From Petunia secreta (Eukaryota; Streptophyta; Magnoliopsida; Solanales; Solanaceae), in assembly GCA_029990175.1 (NCBI GenBank), contig JARKIP010000003.1, positions 1,426,001-1,490,000 on the forward strand: a stretch of DNA of 64,000 nucleotides, read 5' to 3'. Position numbers and translations under genes: made by a program. Positions 24,324-38,989 of this stretch are shown here, in pieces (within the stretch, counting starts at the first letter, position 1; each line of letters opens with the position of its first letter). Under the pieces are notes generated by a model. The model made no database searches and had not been told where the DNA came from. It saw nothing but the letters and a program-made list of their open reading frames with translations.

Positions 24324-25395
24324 AGAGCTGGCAAAGTGGTTAAATAAAATGAGTATCCATCCAATTAGGCCCATTTTAAATGGGCTGGATATTGAGTTAT
24401 TTTTTTGCGGGTCAAAATGGATATTATCCATTTTATCCATTAAGTTAAATGGATAAAACCAGAATACCCACTTTATCCATTTGTCTGCACTTTCTACCTG
24501 ACTACCCATAAACCCACTTTACCTATTAACCAGAATACTCACTTCAATCAAGCATTTCTCAGTAAATTCCTCTTCAATATCTTCTTGTTCTGTCTTATTT
24601 AAGGTGAGTACTTTTCGATCCATGTCTTAAATTTTGTATTTTTCGTTGGTGTTAATGGTGCAGATAACGTGTTTGATAAAAGTTTTAAACTAATTTTTGT
24701 TATATGAAAATATATAAGCAGTGATCTGTGAATGTGAGTTGTGTGTGCAGGTGCTAAGGGGGTGTTCTGGAGAGGTGTTAGGGGTTCTAGGATGGTTTCA
24801 TGGTCTCTTATATGTCTAAGAGGTTAAGGGAGTAAATAACAGAATGGTGTACATGTGGATACTGGCTCAGTAAGGCTTATACATCCACAGTTGTTGTGTT
24901 CTCCATTGTTGCCCTTCTCATTAAATAAACAAACCTCAAGGAATTCCTGTGTATTTATTCAAGTTTATATCATTGTCTTTTCGTGTGGTCAAGTTTGTGG
25001 AGCAGTTCTGGGTTAATTCAACTAATAAAAATGCCAGAGACAAAGAATCAACTGTGTTTAAGTTAGCAACACTTTCATATTCTTTCTATTGATAAAAAGA
25101 ACAATTGGATGGCTCAATTTATTCCTTGTGTTTGCAATATCATTAAGCATAATTAGTAGTCAATAGTAATTTTGTGGAGAGGAGATGAATGACAAATCTA
25201 ATTTCTTGTTAACAAAATGCATGTTACTATAAGTTCTCTTGGACTTTATTCAAGAAGCCATGGATAATATGGATCCATCACTCAATCCATTTTTTATCCG
25301 CATTAAATATGGGCGAGTCGGATAATTATTCATTTTTATTTTATCCATTTTTGACCGGCCCATATCCAATCCGACCCGCCCGTTTGCCAGCTCTA
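24324..25395. mobile_element. hAT non-autonomous element, 1072 bp
   Basis: Perfect 13-bp terminal inverted repeats TAGAGCTGGCAAA / TTTGCCAGCTCTA are flanked by a perfect 8-bp duplication, the hallmark of hAT transposons. Subterminal regions hold many ATCCATTT/AAATGGAT words, which may be transposase-binding repeats. The interior shows no transposase frame. It sits inside the LINE remnant. Confidence 0.92.
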
Positions 25396-25620
25396 GAACT
25401 CCCTATACTCAAATAAGTTTCCGTTTTTACTTTCTCCAGTCCACAACCAACCATTAGGAAATCTTAAAGACAAAGACATCGCATATCTAGGTATCATATA
25501 CAGGGCATTAGCCTGGATATATAATCTTCCCAGAAAAGAACCAACTCCCCGGTTACCATTTTTCCCTCAATTTTTGGAACATTTAAATAGGTTGGGACAC
25601 TCCGGTTTTCTAATAAATGG

Positions 25621-26275
25621 AGGAATGCTCACAATGTCAAAGCAATTGCATTTTCACGTCTTCAATTGGTCAGGGGTATGTTTTTCTGCACTCAAAGTTT
25701 TGTACATCCTGCTGAAGCAAGTCTACATTGAAACCACAGCCACAATCTAGTGTAAACGCTGAATTTGAAATACTATTTCTTTTCCTTAAATAAAATCTAA
25801 GAAAGACTTGGGAGATGTTGATTAACATGGACAGTAAAGTGGTGCAGATGTAGATGTACTAGTCCATAGCCTGGATTACTACTAATAGCCACAATGTTGT
25901 CTCAAAAGGATTAACTGCTACGCATTCCGCTATAAGCAAAGGCCAAAGTGACATCTTTTGTGCCTAAGAAATGACTAGCATAAGTGTATCGATTGTACAT
26001 CTGCTCACAAATTAATAACTACAAATAAGAACGAGTAATGCCTCATTCTTACCAGGATAATTCACAATCTAATGAAAAATATCATGATATTCGAGACTTA
26101 CAAATAAGAAGATATAAGCAACTAATGTTAAAAGTCAACAACATCTAACCACAAGGAAACTTTATATTCAGCAAAATGATAGGTCTAGATTGGCAGGCAA
26201 ACTCCAATATACTTATCTAATAATCAGGAGGTACGTAGGACGAGGGGGTGTCGGCTTCTTTGACAGCTCAATCTT
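25621..26275. other. intergenic / 3' flank of SURP gene
   Basis: No coding frame recognised. The part next to 26275 would hold the 3' UTR of the SURP gene. Confidence 0.3.
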
Positions 26276-26584
26276 CTATGGATAGGGAGGGAGATTCCTC
26301 CCAGAAGCAAGATCATTTGCGCGAGCTTCAGCCACACAATGCTGATAATAGGCATAGTAAGGGTCCGCGGCATTCAAGAAACTAAAGTTGGGATTAGCAG
26401 CATGACGCTCCATAACCTTCTCCTCATAAGGTTTCCCGCACCTAGCCACAAACGGAGCAAGCTTGTCGATAAAACGCCTAATATCATCTGGAGGAACATT
26501 GTAGTTATCATCCTGTGGTTCCTCTACCACCTCAGATGGAGCTGTTGGTTCCACATTCCCATCCATCTGCATGGTGCCCGACAT
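26276..26584 (-). CDS. SURP-domain mini-protein, SF3A1-like (102 aa)
   Basis: A 102-residue frame starting MSGTMQMDGNVEPT has an acidic linker EVVEEPQDDNYNVPP and then a SURP (SWAP) module: DDIRRFIDKLAPFVARCGK, FSFLNAADPYYAYYQHCVAE. SURP modules occur in splicing proteins, chiefly SF3A1/SAP114 of the U2 snRNP (about 780 aa), where they bind SF1 or other splicing factors. Here the protein stops right after the module, so only one SURP remains. A 5' UTR intron is plausible: donor CAG|GTAAG at 27295 and acceptor TACAG ending at 26615, with the CDS in the second exon. A truncated retained copy and a real small SURP protein are both possible; the open frame and conserved FLNAADPYYAYYQH core favour recent or present coding. 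Confidence 0.65.
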   Translation of the reverse strand: MSGTMQMDGNVEPTAPSEVVEEPQDDNYNVPPDDIRRFIDKLAPFVARCGKPYEEKVMERHAANPNFSFLNAADPYYAYYQHCVAEARANDLASGRNLPPYP

Positions 26585-26601
26585 TATACAAAAAATGATC
26601 A

Positions 26602-27360
26602 AGCATTATGGTTACTGTACTTAGAAAAATCAAATAATATGCTGATAGCTTCATTCGATTCAAGCGAGCAAAGCTAAAGATATGCTTAAATTACTTTCGT
26701 ATTTTTCGATCAAGCAAGCTAAACTAGAAAACTTGCCAAGATAACAATTATAAAGGCCTGCATGTAAATATCATTTATGTAATTGGAGTATTATTTATGT
26801 GACGTGATATTATAAAAATTTCGTGCATATAACTTAAACTCAAAACGAATGACACGATATACAATAAAAGTTTGCTAAAAAAAAGGTGTTAGTGTGTGCG
26901 CGCATGTGATTACATAATAAAAGTAAAAACCGATAATTCTCACCACTACTAAAAATCAGGAGTTTTTCGACCACCCAAACGGTCGGATATCGGTCGGACA
27001 ACCGATCGATGATCGACCAAAATAGGTGGTCGAAGACAAGGTGGTGGGAAAAGTCTGTTCGACCGCTTCGGTCGAACATTCGACCGAAAATCGGCTACTT
27101 TTCTTTGGTGAACGGTAAATAAAGCAACTTCTCGTATTTTACACTAATAATAATTCTGGACTCATCAAACAAGACATTGGAACAGCAAAAATAGATAAAG
27201 GGGTTTGTTTTTTTTATTTCTTCGTATGAACTTGTTGAACAGTAACAAGACATGCGAATAAATAATAAAGCAGCAAAAAGTAAAAAAGAAATCTTACCTG
27301 ATTAGAGAAGCTGGTAATGAGTAATCCAAAACCTGGAGTTACCGTAGTGTTTTGCTGTGA
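26602..27360 (-). promoter_or_regulatory. candidate 5' UTR and intron of SURP gene
   Basis: On the minus strand, 'cttctctaatcag' is followed by GTAAGATTTC at 27295. The end of the putative intron reads 'tttttctaagtacag' just before 26614. This would place a non-coding first exon at about 27296-27360. The intron contains a CACTA-type transposon end. Inferred from splice motifs only. Confidence 0.35.
26944..27105. mobile_element. CACTA transposon end fragment
   Basis: 'cactactaaaaatcagg' followed by repeated 'cgaccac', 'cggtcg', 'ggtcgaa' motifs on both strands resembles the terminal and subterminal repeats of a plant CACTA (En/Spm) element. The opposite end was not found nearby. Confidence 0.4.
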
Positions 27361-27620
27361 GAGAAAAAAAATAAAAGAAACGAATGAAAAGAGGGGAGCT
27401 TTGGGGTTATATATAAGGGAGATACTCTTTTGCACGTATGTGGCCTTTTTTAATTTGGTTTTGCCAATCAAATTAGGCCATGTCATAAATAATTACTCTC
27501 AAATATTTACTGTGAGATGGTTACTTTTGACTTTTAGTGGTAGGGTTGGGTGCATTGCTAGCCAAAAAGTAAAGAGCATTTAATGGAGAATAACAACTAC
27601 TACAATATTTTATGAAAATT
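27106..27620. other. intergenic
   Basis: Apart from the candidate first exon of the SURP gene there is no supportable feature. Confidence 0.3.
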
Positions 27621-27758
27621 ATATACAGAAAAGGGTCAAAAAAATACGCTTAACCTATTAGAAAGGACTTAAAAATACAATTCATTAATCTTTAGGGTCA
27701 GATATACCCTGTCGTTAACTTTTAGGTCCAAATATACCCTCAACATTGTAAAAAAAGG

Positions 27759-28348
27759 GGAATTTTCAAAAACAGGCAGCCCACTACCCAAAATTACAAA
27801 GAGGAGGCCATATTTTTTTTTTCATGCATAGCACCCACCCCTAAAATTACAAATTTTAGCACTCCTTCATAAAAAACACCGTAACTATCAAATTTTCCCC
27901 TACCCAGCCACTAAGCCACCGGCAAACACCTTCCCCCGCCAATGGTGCCATTGCTTTTTTGTATTTTACTGAATTTATGTTGTTTATTGCGTCTAAATCA
28001 TTGCTTTGGGCAAGTTTATACACACAAATCTCCCTCTAAAAATTAAATTATACATGAATATACATATATAAATATGTAGCAATGAGAGAATTACAAAAAT
28101 ATACATAAAAAAAATAATAAATCATATAAACATCCTTAATATACAGATTTATTCACTCGCATATACACACTTATATAAATTTATACAATTTTATACATTG
28201 TATAAATTTGTATAAAATTGTATAAACTTGTATAAACTTGCGGCGACTGCTATCTCGGGAAAAGGGTGACAGCTCGGGTAAGATTCGAAAATATGGGCCA
28301 TTTTTGGTAATTTTCATCTTTTGCTTGTCTTTTAGTGTAATTATCCCT
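27759..28348. mobile_element. non-autonomous MULE-like repeat, second copy
   Basis: Begins 'ggggaattttcaaaaacagg' and ends '...gtgtaattatccc'. The internal order (grey 'ggccatat..catgcatagcaccc', GC-rich 'agccaccggcaaacacc', then AT-rich 'tataaatttgtataaaattg') parallels 17606-18655. No coding capacity. Confidence 0.45.
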
Positions 28349-28441
28349 AAAAATTTCGTGTAGGGGCCTGTTTGGCGCGTGTTAATTGATTTGTAGCCGT
28401 CAAAAACAAACTCGCTGAGAAATAGCCACCTCCGGACAAAT

Positions 28442-28842
28442 CCCAGTATAAATACTGGGGCTTTGAACAAATTTTGTTCAAATCCCCAGTATTTATAGTG
28501 GGAAGCTTCAGTAAACTAACCCCAGTATAAAAAACTGAGGCTTTGAACAAGTTTTGTTCAAGGCCCAACATTTTGTTATGGGACTTTGTATAAAGCTTCA
28601 GTCCCATAACAAAATGCTGGGGCTGTGAACAAAACTTGTTCAAAGCCCCAGCATTTTGTTATGGGACTGAAGCTTTATATATAAAGTCCCATAACCCATA
28701 ACAAAATGATGGGGCTGTGAACAAAACTTGTTCAAAGCCCCAACATTTTGTTTTGGGACTGAAGCTTTATATATAAAGTCCCATAATAAAATATTTGGGC
28801 TTTGAACAAGTTTTGTTCAAAGCCCCAGTATTTTGTTATGGG
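28442..28842. repeat. array of five ~63-bp palindromes
   Basis: Units at about 28442-28502, 28521-28582, 28603-28665, 28688-28756 and 28780-28842. Each has inverted arms around a 'gaacaa(a/g)(a/t)tttgttc'-type centre. In unit 3 the arms are 30 bp with one mismatch and a 3-base loop. The spacers 'ggg-actttgtataaagcttcagt-ccc' and 'ggg-actgaagctttatata..-ccc' are also self-complementary and are roughly reverse complements of each other. Overlapping frames here only reflect the repeat. Confidence 0.92.
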
Positions 28843-29019
28843 ATTAGTCTGGGGTGTTTTTCCAACGCTAATGGAGCTTAAGTGTGTGCGCGAATTTTTG
28901 GCTATTCTTCAATGACTTTTGAAATGGTGGATAGTCCCCAATGAGCGCGTCCAAAAATGGCTAGTGATCAAAATTTTCCCTCAACGTTTTATTTAGGCTC
29001 AAAAATATCCTAAAAACTA

Positions 29020-29800
29020 ACGGACTTTTAAAAAAGAAAAAAATATTAAAAAATAAAATAGTAGGGGATATATTTTGTCCATAATATTAACAAAGGACAT
29101 TTCAAAACTATTACCAATAGTTTAGGACAAGTTTTGGTCCTTTTCCGTTTAAAATTTATAGGTAGGTTTTAAAATTACCTTTGATTTATTATCTGTTTAA
29201 AATAAACTTTTGTGAAAAGGTATTTACATCTCACCAATATATATGCACAATATAAAATAAAATAGAGAGTACAACTTAAACAATAACATACCCAATGTAA
29301 TCCCACAAGTGTGGTCTCGGGAAAGATGTATGCAAACCTTATCCCCACCAAAGTGGAGAAAATATTTTCGATAGACCCTCAACTAAAAGAATAACTAGAA
29401 ACATATTTGGAATAATAAAGTACAACTTAAACACATATATATTAATGTATAATATCCAAAAATCATAAAAAAAAAATATTAACTTTATATACTATTAGAA
29501 AACCATCAATTGATTTTTATGATAGGTAGATATCGCATGCATTACATATGCACTTAGTTGTACTTTCTATATTATTTGATATTATCTATACATATATGCA
29601 AGTAGTAAATACCTTTTGTCAAAAGTTTATTTTAAACAAATGATAAGTCAAGAGCTAATTTTTAAAATTTACCTATAATTTTTAAACTGAAAAGGGCCAA
29701 AACTTCTCGTTATCTATTGCCAATGGGTTTGAAATGTTCTTCTTTAATATTACGGGCAAGAAATACCCCTACTATTTTATTTTCTTAATTATTGAAAATT
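29020..29800. repeat. ~230-bp inverted repeat with SINE in the loop
   Basis: The left arm (about 29040-29280) and right arm (about 29548-29790, inverted) share in order: 'aaataaaatagtagggg', 'taatattaa', 'acatttcaaa', 'ttttgg.ccttttc.gttt', 'ttataggta', 'gtttaaaataaactttt', 'aaaaggtatttac' and 'agagtacaact'. The spacer contains a SINE-like copy at 29285-29410. Confidence 0.75.
29285..29410 (+). mobile_element. SINE-like retroposon copy, partial
   Basis: 'acccaatgtaatcccacaag', 'tggtctcgggaaagatgtat', 'accttatccccaccaaagtg' and 'cgatagaccctcaactaaaa' match the SINE-like repeat at 17160-17390. Confidence 0.6.
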
Positions 29801-31080
29801 TATTTCAAGTTTTAATAACCCGTCCTGAAAAAAGAGGAGCACTTAAACTTAGCATAACAAAATGGGAATCATCATGGAGCATCACTTCTGTATTGGGTAA
29901 AAATCGGACGCAAGACCAATCCACGTCAGCAACTACGTGGCAAGCAGAACTTGGATATCGGAGCCTAAATGAGTGGCGTAAGATACGATATCAACATAGT
30001 CAAAAGAACAGATCGGTCGCCTAGGGACCGACCGATTACGGAACGGTGTCAACATCAGGATAAGCTAAGAACAATCTTATCACTTCCGCTAAATTCGGAG
30101 GCCGTTGGAAAATATAACGACGCTCATCTGATAGTGGAGGAACGTGTGCGAAGTGGACTTTAACTAGGTTTTGGACTCTTGCAACTATAAATAAACCATG
30201 CATCCCTCTTGTAAAGGTTACGTTCTTCTGAACAATAACCTCCCCTGCTAAGCTTTGTTATTGCGTTCCGCCGCCATCACTTTTATATTACCACTACTAT
30301 AGTTGTTACGCTGCTACAATTCCATCATTGGTTGGCTTTGCTCTGGAGGAGGAAATCATCTCTTTTAGACGGAGCACCAACCTTCGATCATAATTCAATA
30401 AACTTACTTTTATTCAATCGTTTCTTTGCTATCTAATCGATTGTTTACTAATCTGCGTTATTCATTCTTTCGTTATTAGTTCGATTGTTCGTTTACTTGT
30501 CGCATATCACCTGTTTGATTATCAATTATTTCCTTCACATTGTTTATCATAGCGATCATCATTGAATTCATAAACATATCTCGATCTGAAACTTGACATA
30601 GTAAAGTTACCGTTCGTTTATAGTTAGGAATTCACATCTGCCTTAATCGTCAATTAGCAATCGATTGCTTGCCAAGCCATCATCAGATAATAATATATTG
30701 CATAACCATTCAACTTATCCAGTAGAACAATTGTAGAACAACTGCTAGTTTAACTGCAACCAGTCTCACCTTGACATCGTTGTTACTAAGTTATTTGCAT
30801 CGATCTATAGTGTTCACTTGCTTGTTTGCTATATTCGTGCCTTCTCCAATTTGCTCCGTTAGCTATTCTGCTTGTCACCGATTTAGCATTATTCTAGCAT
30901 TGCATACTTGTTGCTGTTCGAATTAACCTATAGCCGCGAACTTAGCTACGATTAACCTTACAAACGTAAATTCACTGATCAACTGATCGAATTTTGATAC
31001 GAAACGGTCGCCTAAGGCTCAACTAAATATAAATTTAATTATAATACCTGAAATCGAATTTTAGGATATATATACAACTT
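29801..31080 (+). repeat. LTR-like sequence, possible solo LTR
   Basis: Non-coding and richer in promoter-like features than its surroundings: 'caactataaataaaccatgc' (TATA box at 30186-30193) is followed about 35-50 bp downstream by a CT-rich 'gttcttctgaacaataacct' region and long T/C-rich sequence. The end resembles the 'cgattttagg' LTR edge of element C. Exact borders and a TSD were not found. Confidence 0.3.
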
Positions 31081-32479
31081 CCATACACAAAAACATACCA
31101 TCGAGTGTACATGGTATATAACTCTTATATTTGTTGAATACAGAGTGCATACTAATCCTTTTTGTTCAACTTCGCATCAAATTTCATCCCCATTTGCAGA
31201 TGAGATTTATACTGGGGGAATCATAACATGGAGAAAAATATAATAGATTTTATGATGTGATTTTAACAATGGTAAAGAAGACTATGGAGGAGAGATAATA
31301 CACGAGAAACCTTGCAAAATCGAAAACCCTAATAACTGATTAAATGAGAATAGCTAGAAAAATAGATGATATGGTGTCCTTCTAACAAAACTAATAAAAA
31401 TAGGTTGCAAGAATCCAGGAAATTATGGAAGAAAGAAGTTTCTTTAGAGATAAAATACAAACCTTGCATAAGAAAATTCACGTTTCTTTTCTATGGTGGA
31501 ATAGGATTAATAGTGTAAATTCCTATTTAAATGAACCATGGAGAAAATAAATGGATATGGCTTACAGAAATTATGGAAATTAATGAGATTCAAAGTAATA
31601 TTGTATGTAATTAAAACTTAAAAGTATGATGAATTTTTAACAACTGGATTGTGCAGTACTCCTATTTTAATATAAGAAATATACAATTCAAATAATTGAT
31701 ATTGCTCATTATATCAATAAAATATGAAGAGAAATCTCATTTAAAACAAAAGGTTATTATTTAATAAAAATTAACTATTTGAAGATATATGTGGATATTC
31801 TATCTGATTAAAATTGTAAAGTATCTATTATGCAAATATGTATCAACGAACACGATAGTTGAACGGAATATGTTAACAAAAAATTATGAAAATTCAGCAT
31901 TAGTTAAATTTTTTAATAAAAAGCCAACCAATTTAACATGAAAATCATAACAGAGTCCTCTGCTGCCATTGTTATGCCAATTAGTCCGGGAAAACGTACC
32001 AAGAATATACTCAAATAGTTATACAAATATGCCAAGCGCAAATTAATGATAATAAAATCCAAATTTTGCAAGGACTTGATCCGGTATAACTGCATTATCT
32101 ACAATGTTGTTCGCCGAAAAGGTGATTCTGCTCATGCCAGCTTTTTAATGATTTCAATATCATTAGCCAATAATTAAATTCCTTTCGAATAATCTGCTTC
32201 TCCAAGAATTTCTTGTAGCAAATTCTTGTTCCAATCTGGTAACTAAGGCATAGTCTTAATTGTTGAAACAAACTAGATCATACCCTACGTATTACAGCAA
32301 CATAAACCAAAGTCGAATGGAGTAATATGTAGGAATCTAAAACAGAACACTGAAGAAAGAAATATCACCCATCTCTGTAATGTGTTTGATTAAATTTCTG
32401 GATAACAGAAACACTAGATGCGACAGCAGAGGAAAATGAGACAATCAAACCCAACTCCATGAGGGGCTGGAAACGACCT
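31081..32479. other. intergenic / 3' flank of RPN11
   Basis: AT-rich sequence without recognisable genes or repeats. The part next to 32479 should hold the RPN11 3' UTR. Confidence 0.3.
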
Positions 32480-37512
<5,033 letters not shown>

Positions 37513-37602
37513 ACCCGACATGAAAGTTCTTTTAGATTTCTTTGGGAACAAGACTACTGAGACTCAAAATTAGCTTTGATCTGAGAGAAGAAGAAAAGGG
37601 GA

Positions 37603-37612
37603 ATTTATATAG
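37603..37612 (-). promoter_or_regulatory. RPN11 TATA box candidate
   Basis: The minus strand reads CTATATAAAT, about 90 bp upstream of the RPN11 ATG and 122 bp from the LTR edge at 37734. Its position and sequence fit a core promoter. Confidence 0.6.
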
Positions 37613-37728
37613 GAGTATTAAATTGTTGTTGCACTAGAGACCCCTATACTTTGGATATTTATGTTATTTACCGAATACTCCATTTTGAAGTTAAATTGAA
37701 AAAGAATGTGTTTGAAAGTTGAAACTTT

Positions 37729-37733
37729 GTTAT
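37729..37733. other. 5-bp TSD GTTAT (element C, left)
   Basis: GTTAT precedes the left LTR and recurs at 47482-47486 after the right LTR. Confidence 0.92.
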
Positions 37734-38424
37734 TGTTTAACCTGATCCGATTTTAGGCCAATTAACAATTAAATTTATATCTGCGGAGTCACGATCAATA
37801 GTTGAGATTAAGAGTTTGAATGACGAACTAAAGCAACGTTAGATCCAAACAGGAATTAGTAAAGATAAAGTGTAAATAAGGGCAAACAGAAGTAACCGTG
37901 TTGTATCGCTTATCTCCGGTGAGAGCTCTTCAATACTAATCAAACTTTAGAAGATTTGAGAGAAGAATGCAAGCAAACAATCAGATTTGAGCAAGAGTGA
38001 GGGAGTATTCTTATTGAAACTGTAGACAGGAAGTAAAGTCGTGTTACAATGGTTTAGAACAAATGCTATTTATAGGTCTGATAGGCGTTCGTTGGGTTTT
38101 TGTAACCGCTGAGCACGTATCTGGTGGATATGTAACCGCTGGGCACGTATCTGTTGGATATGTAACCGCTGGGCATGTATCTGTTGGATATGTAACCGCT
38201 GGGTTGTAATGATTGCCTTTATTATCATTAATTGAATGATCGCGCATGACTTGGTTAATAACTGCTTACTCAGATCGTGTTGACTGGTGAAGCGTCTCAT
38301 AATTGCTTCGGGTCTGTTCGTGATAATTGTCTGTCCGTTAGATATCTGACCGGTGGAACCTCTGCCCGTGCCACGTAGTGGACACGTGTCATCTTTCAGG
38401 TGTTGTCAGCTTTTATCCAATACA
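37734..38424 (-). repeat. Element C 3' LTR (691 bp)
   Basis: Matches 46743-47481. Both copies contain a ~30-bp tandem repeat (38105-38210 here) built on 'gtaaccgctgggcacgtatc'. The right copy has an extra tandem duplication of about 40 bp. Transcription from this LTR would run leftwards into RPN11. Confidence 0.93.
38066..38074 (-). promoter_or_regulatory. TATA box candidate in element C LTR
   Basis: The minus strand reads TATAAATAG. The same site lies near 47077 in the 5' LTR. A transcript starting some 30 bp downstream in the 3' LTR would reach RPN11 after about 500 bp. Confidence 0.5.
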
Positions 38425-38989
38425 GATAGTCCTCGCACTTCTCGAGCAGAGTATCTGTTCGAGGAGTGGACATGAATTTTGGCGGAAATTTCTGCTTTGT
38501 AAAATTCTATCTTTGCGTGACAAGGCTTAGTGACGTATGCATCTTATCAGCTACGTGACAAACTCTTATGACGTGCGTATTAAATGCACCGTATAAAAAG
38601 TAATTGCAGCTGGTATGCCTGCGCGTTTGCAGTCTACTCTGAAGTGACTACTTTGCGTTCCAAGGGTATAAATGATGATTTTAACCGCCTCAATCACGTG
38701 CACACGGCGACTGTTGATCGCGAGGTGACCGCTGCTCTTCAGGGTAATGATGACACTATAAAAATTGGCGAAACCTATTCCTCCTTTTGACGGTCGGATT
38801 TGATCGTGGTTTCTTGGATAAGCTCCACGTGTTTCGAAGGAACTTGATGGGTCGAATTTCCGTTCTTACAAATAGGGGTTTGCTAATTGAGAAACTTTTT
38901 ACTTGCTTTTATTTATTCTCTGTTGCTTCTTGAAAACCTTTGAGTCGGCTTTCAATTCTTCTTGCGAACTTCATAACTCTTCTGAAATC

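Larger units (their letters stand above)
23105..25620 (-). pseudogene. LINE ORF2 remnant (zf-RVT and RNase H), split by hAT
   Basis: Minus-strand pieces read WQVPPEPKVKLNTNRSFLHY (start of a plant LINE-type RNase H domain), NHRGELIMAFSVPMKG, EACATRFGVEGC, VELDYMIVVEML and DITHYFREANQVADGLAKEA. They lie in three frames between 23853 and 23269. Upstream (24120-23900) is a zf-RVT-like segment with CSCCK and PITYLLFPGG. Flanking sequence to ~25620 appears to continue the remnant on the far side of the hAT insertion. The residue expected to be the first catalytic Asp (T-D-G) reads Asn. No active enzyme is possible. Confidence 0.65.

Noticed and set aside
27214..27583. Frames of 88-90 codons on both strands
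   Set aside because: Overlap a putative 5' UTR exon; no conserved domain.
28171..28643. Frames with repeated peptide pattern in the palindrome region
   Set aside because: Product of the palindromic repeats, not of coding selection.
28442..28842. CRISPR-like repeat-spacer array
   Set aside because: Repeats are palindromic and the spacers are themselves repeated; the host is a plant nucleus.
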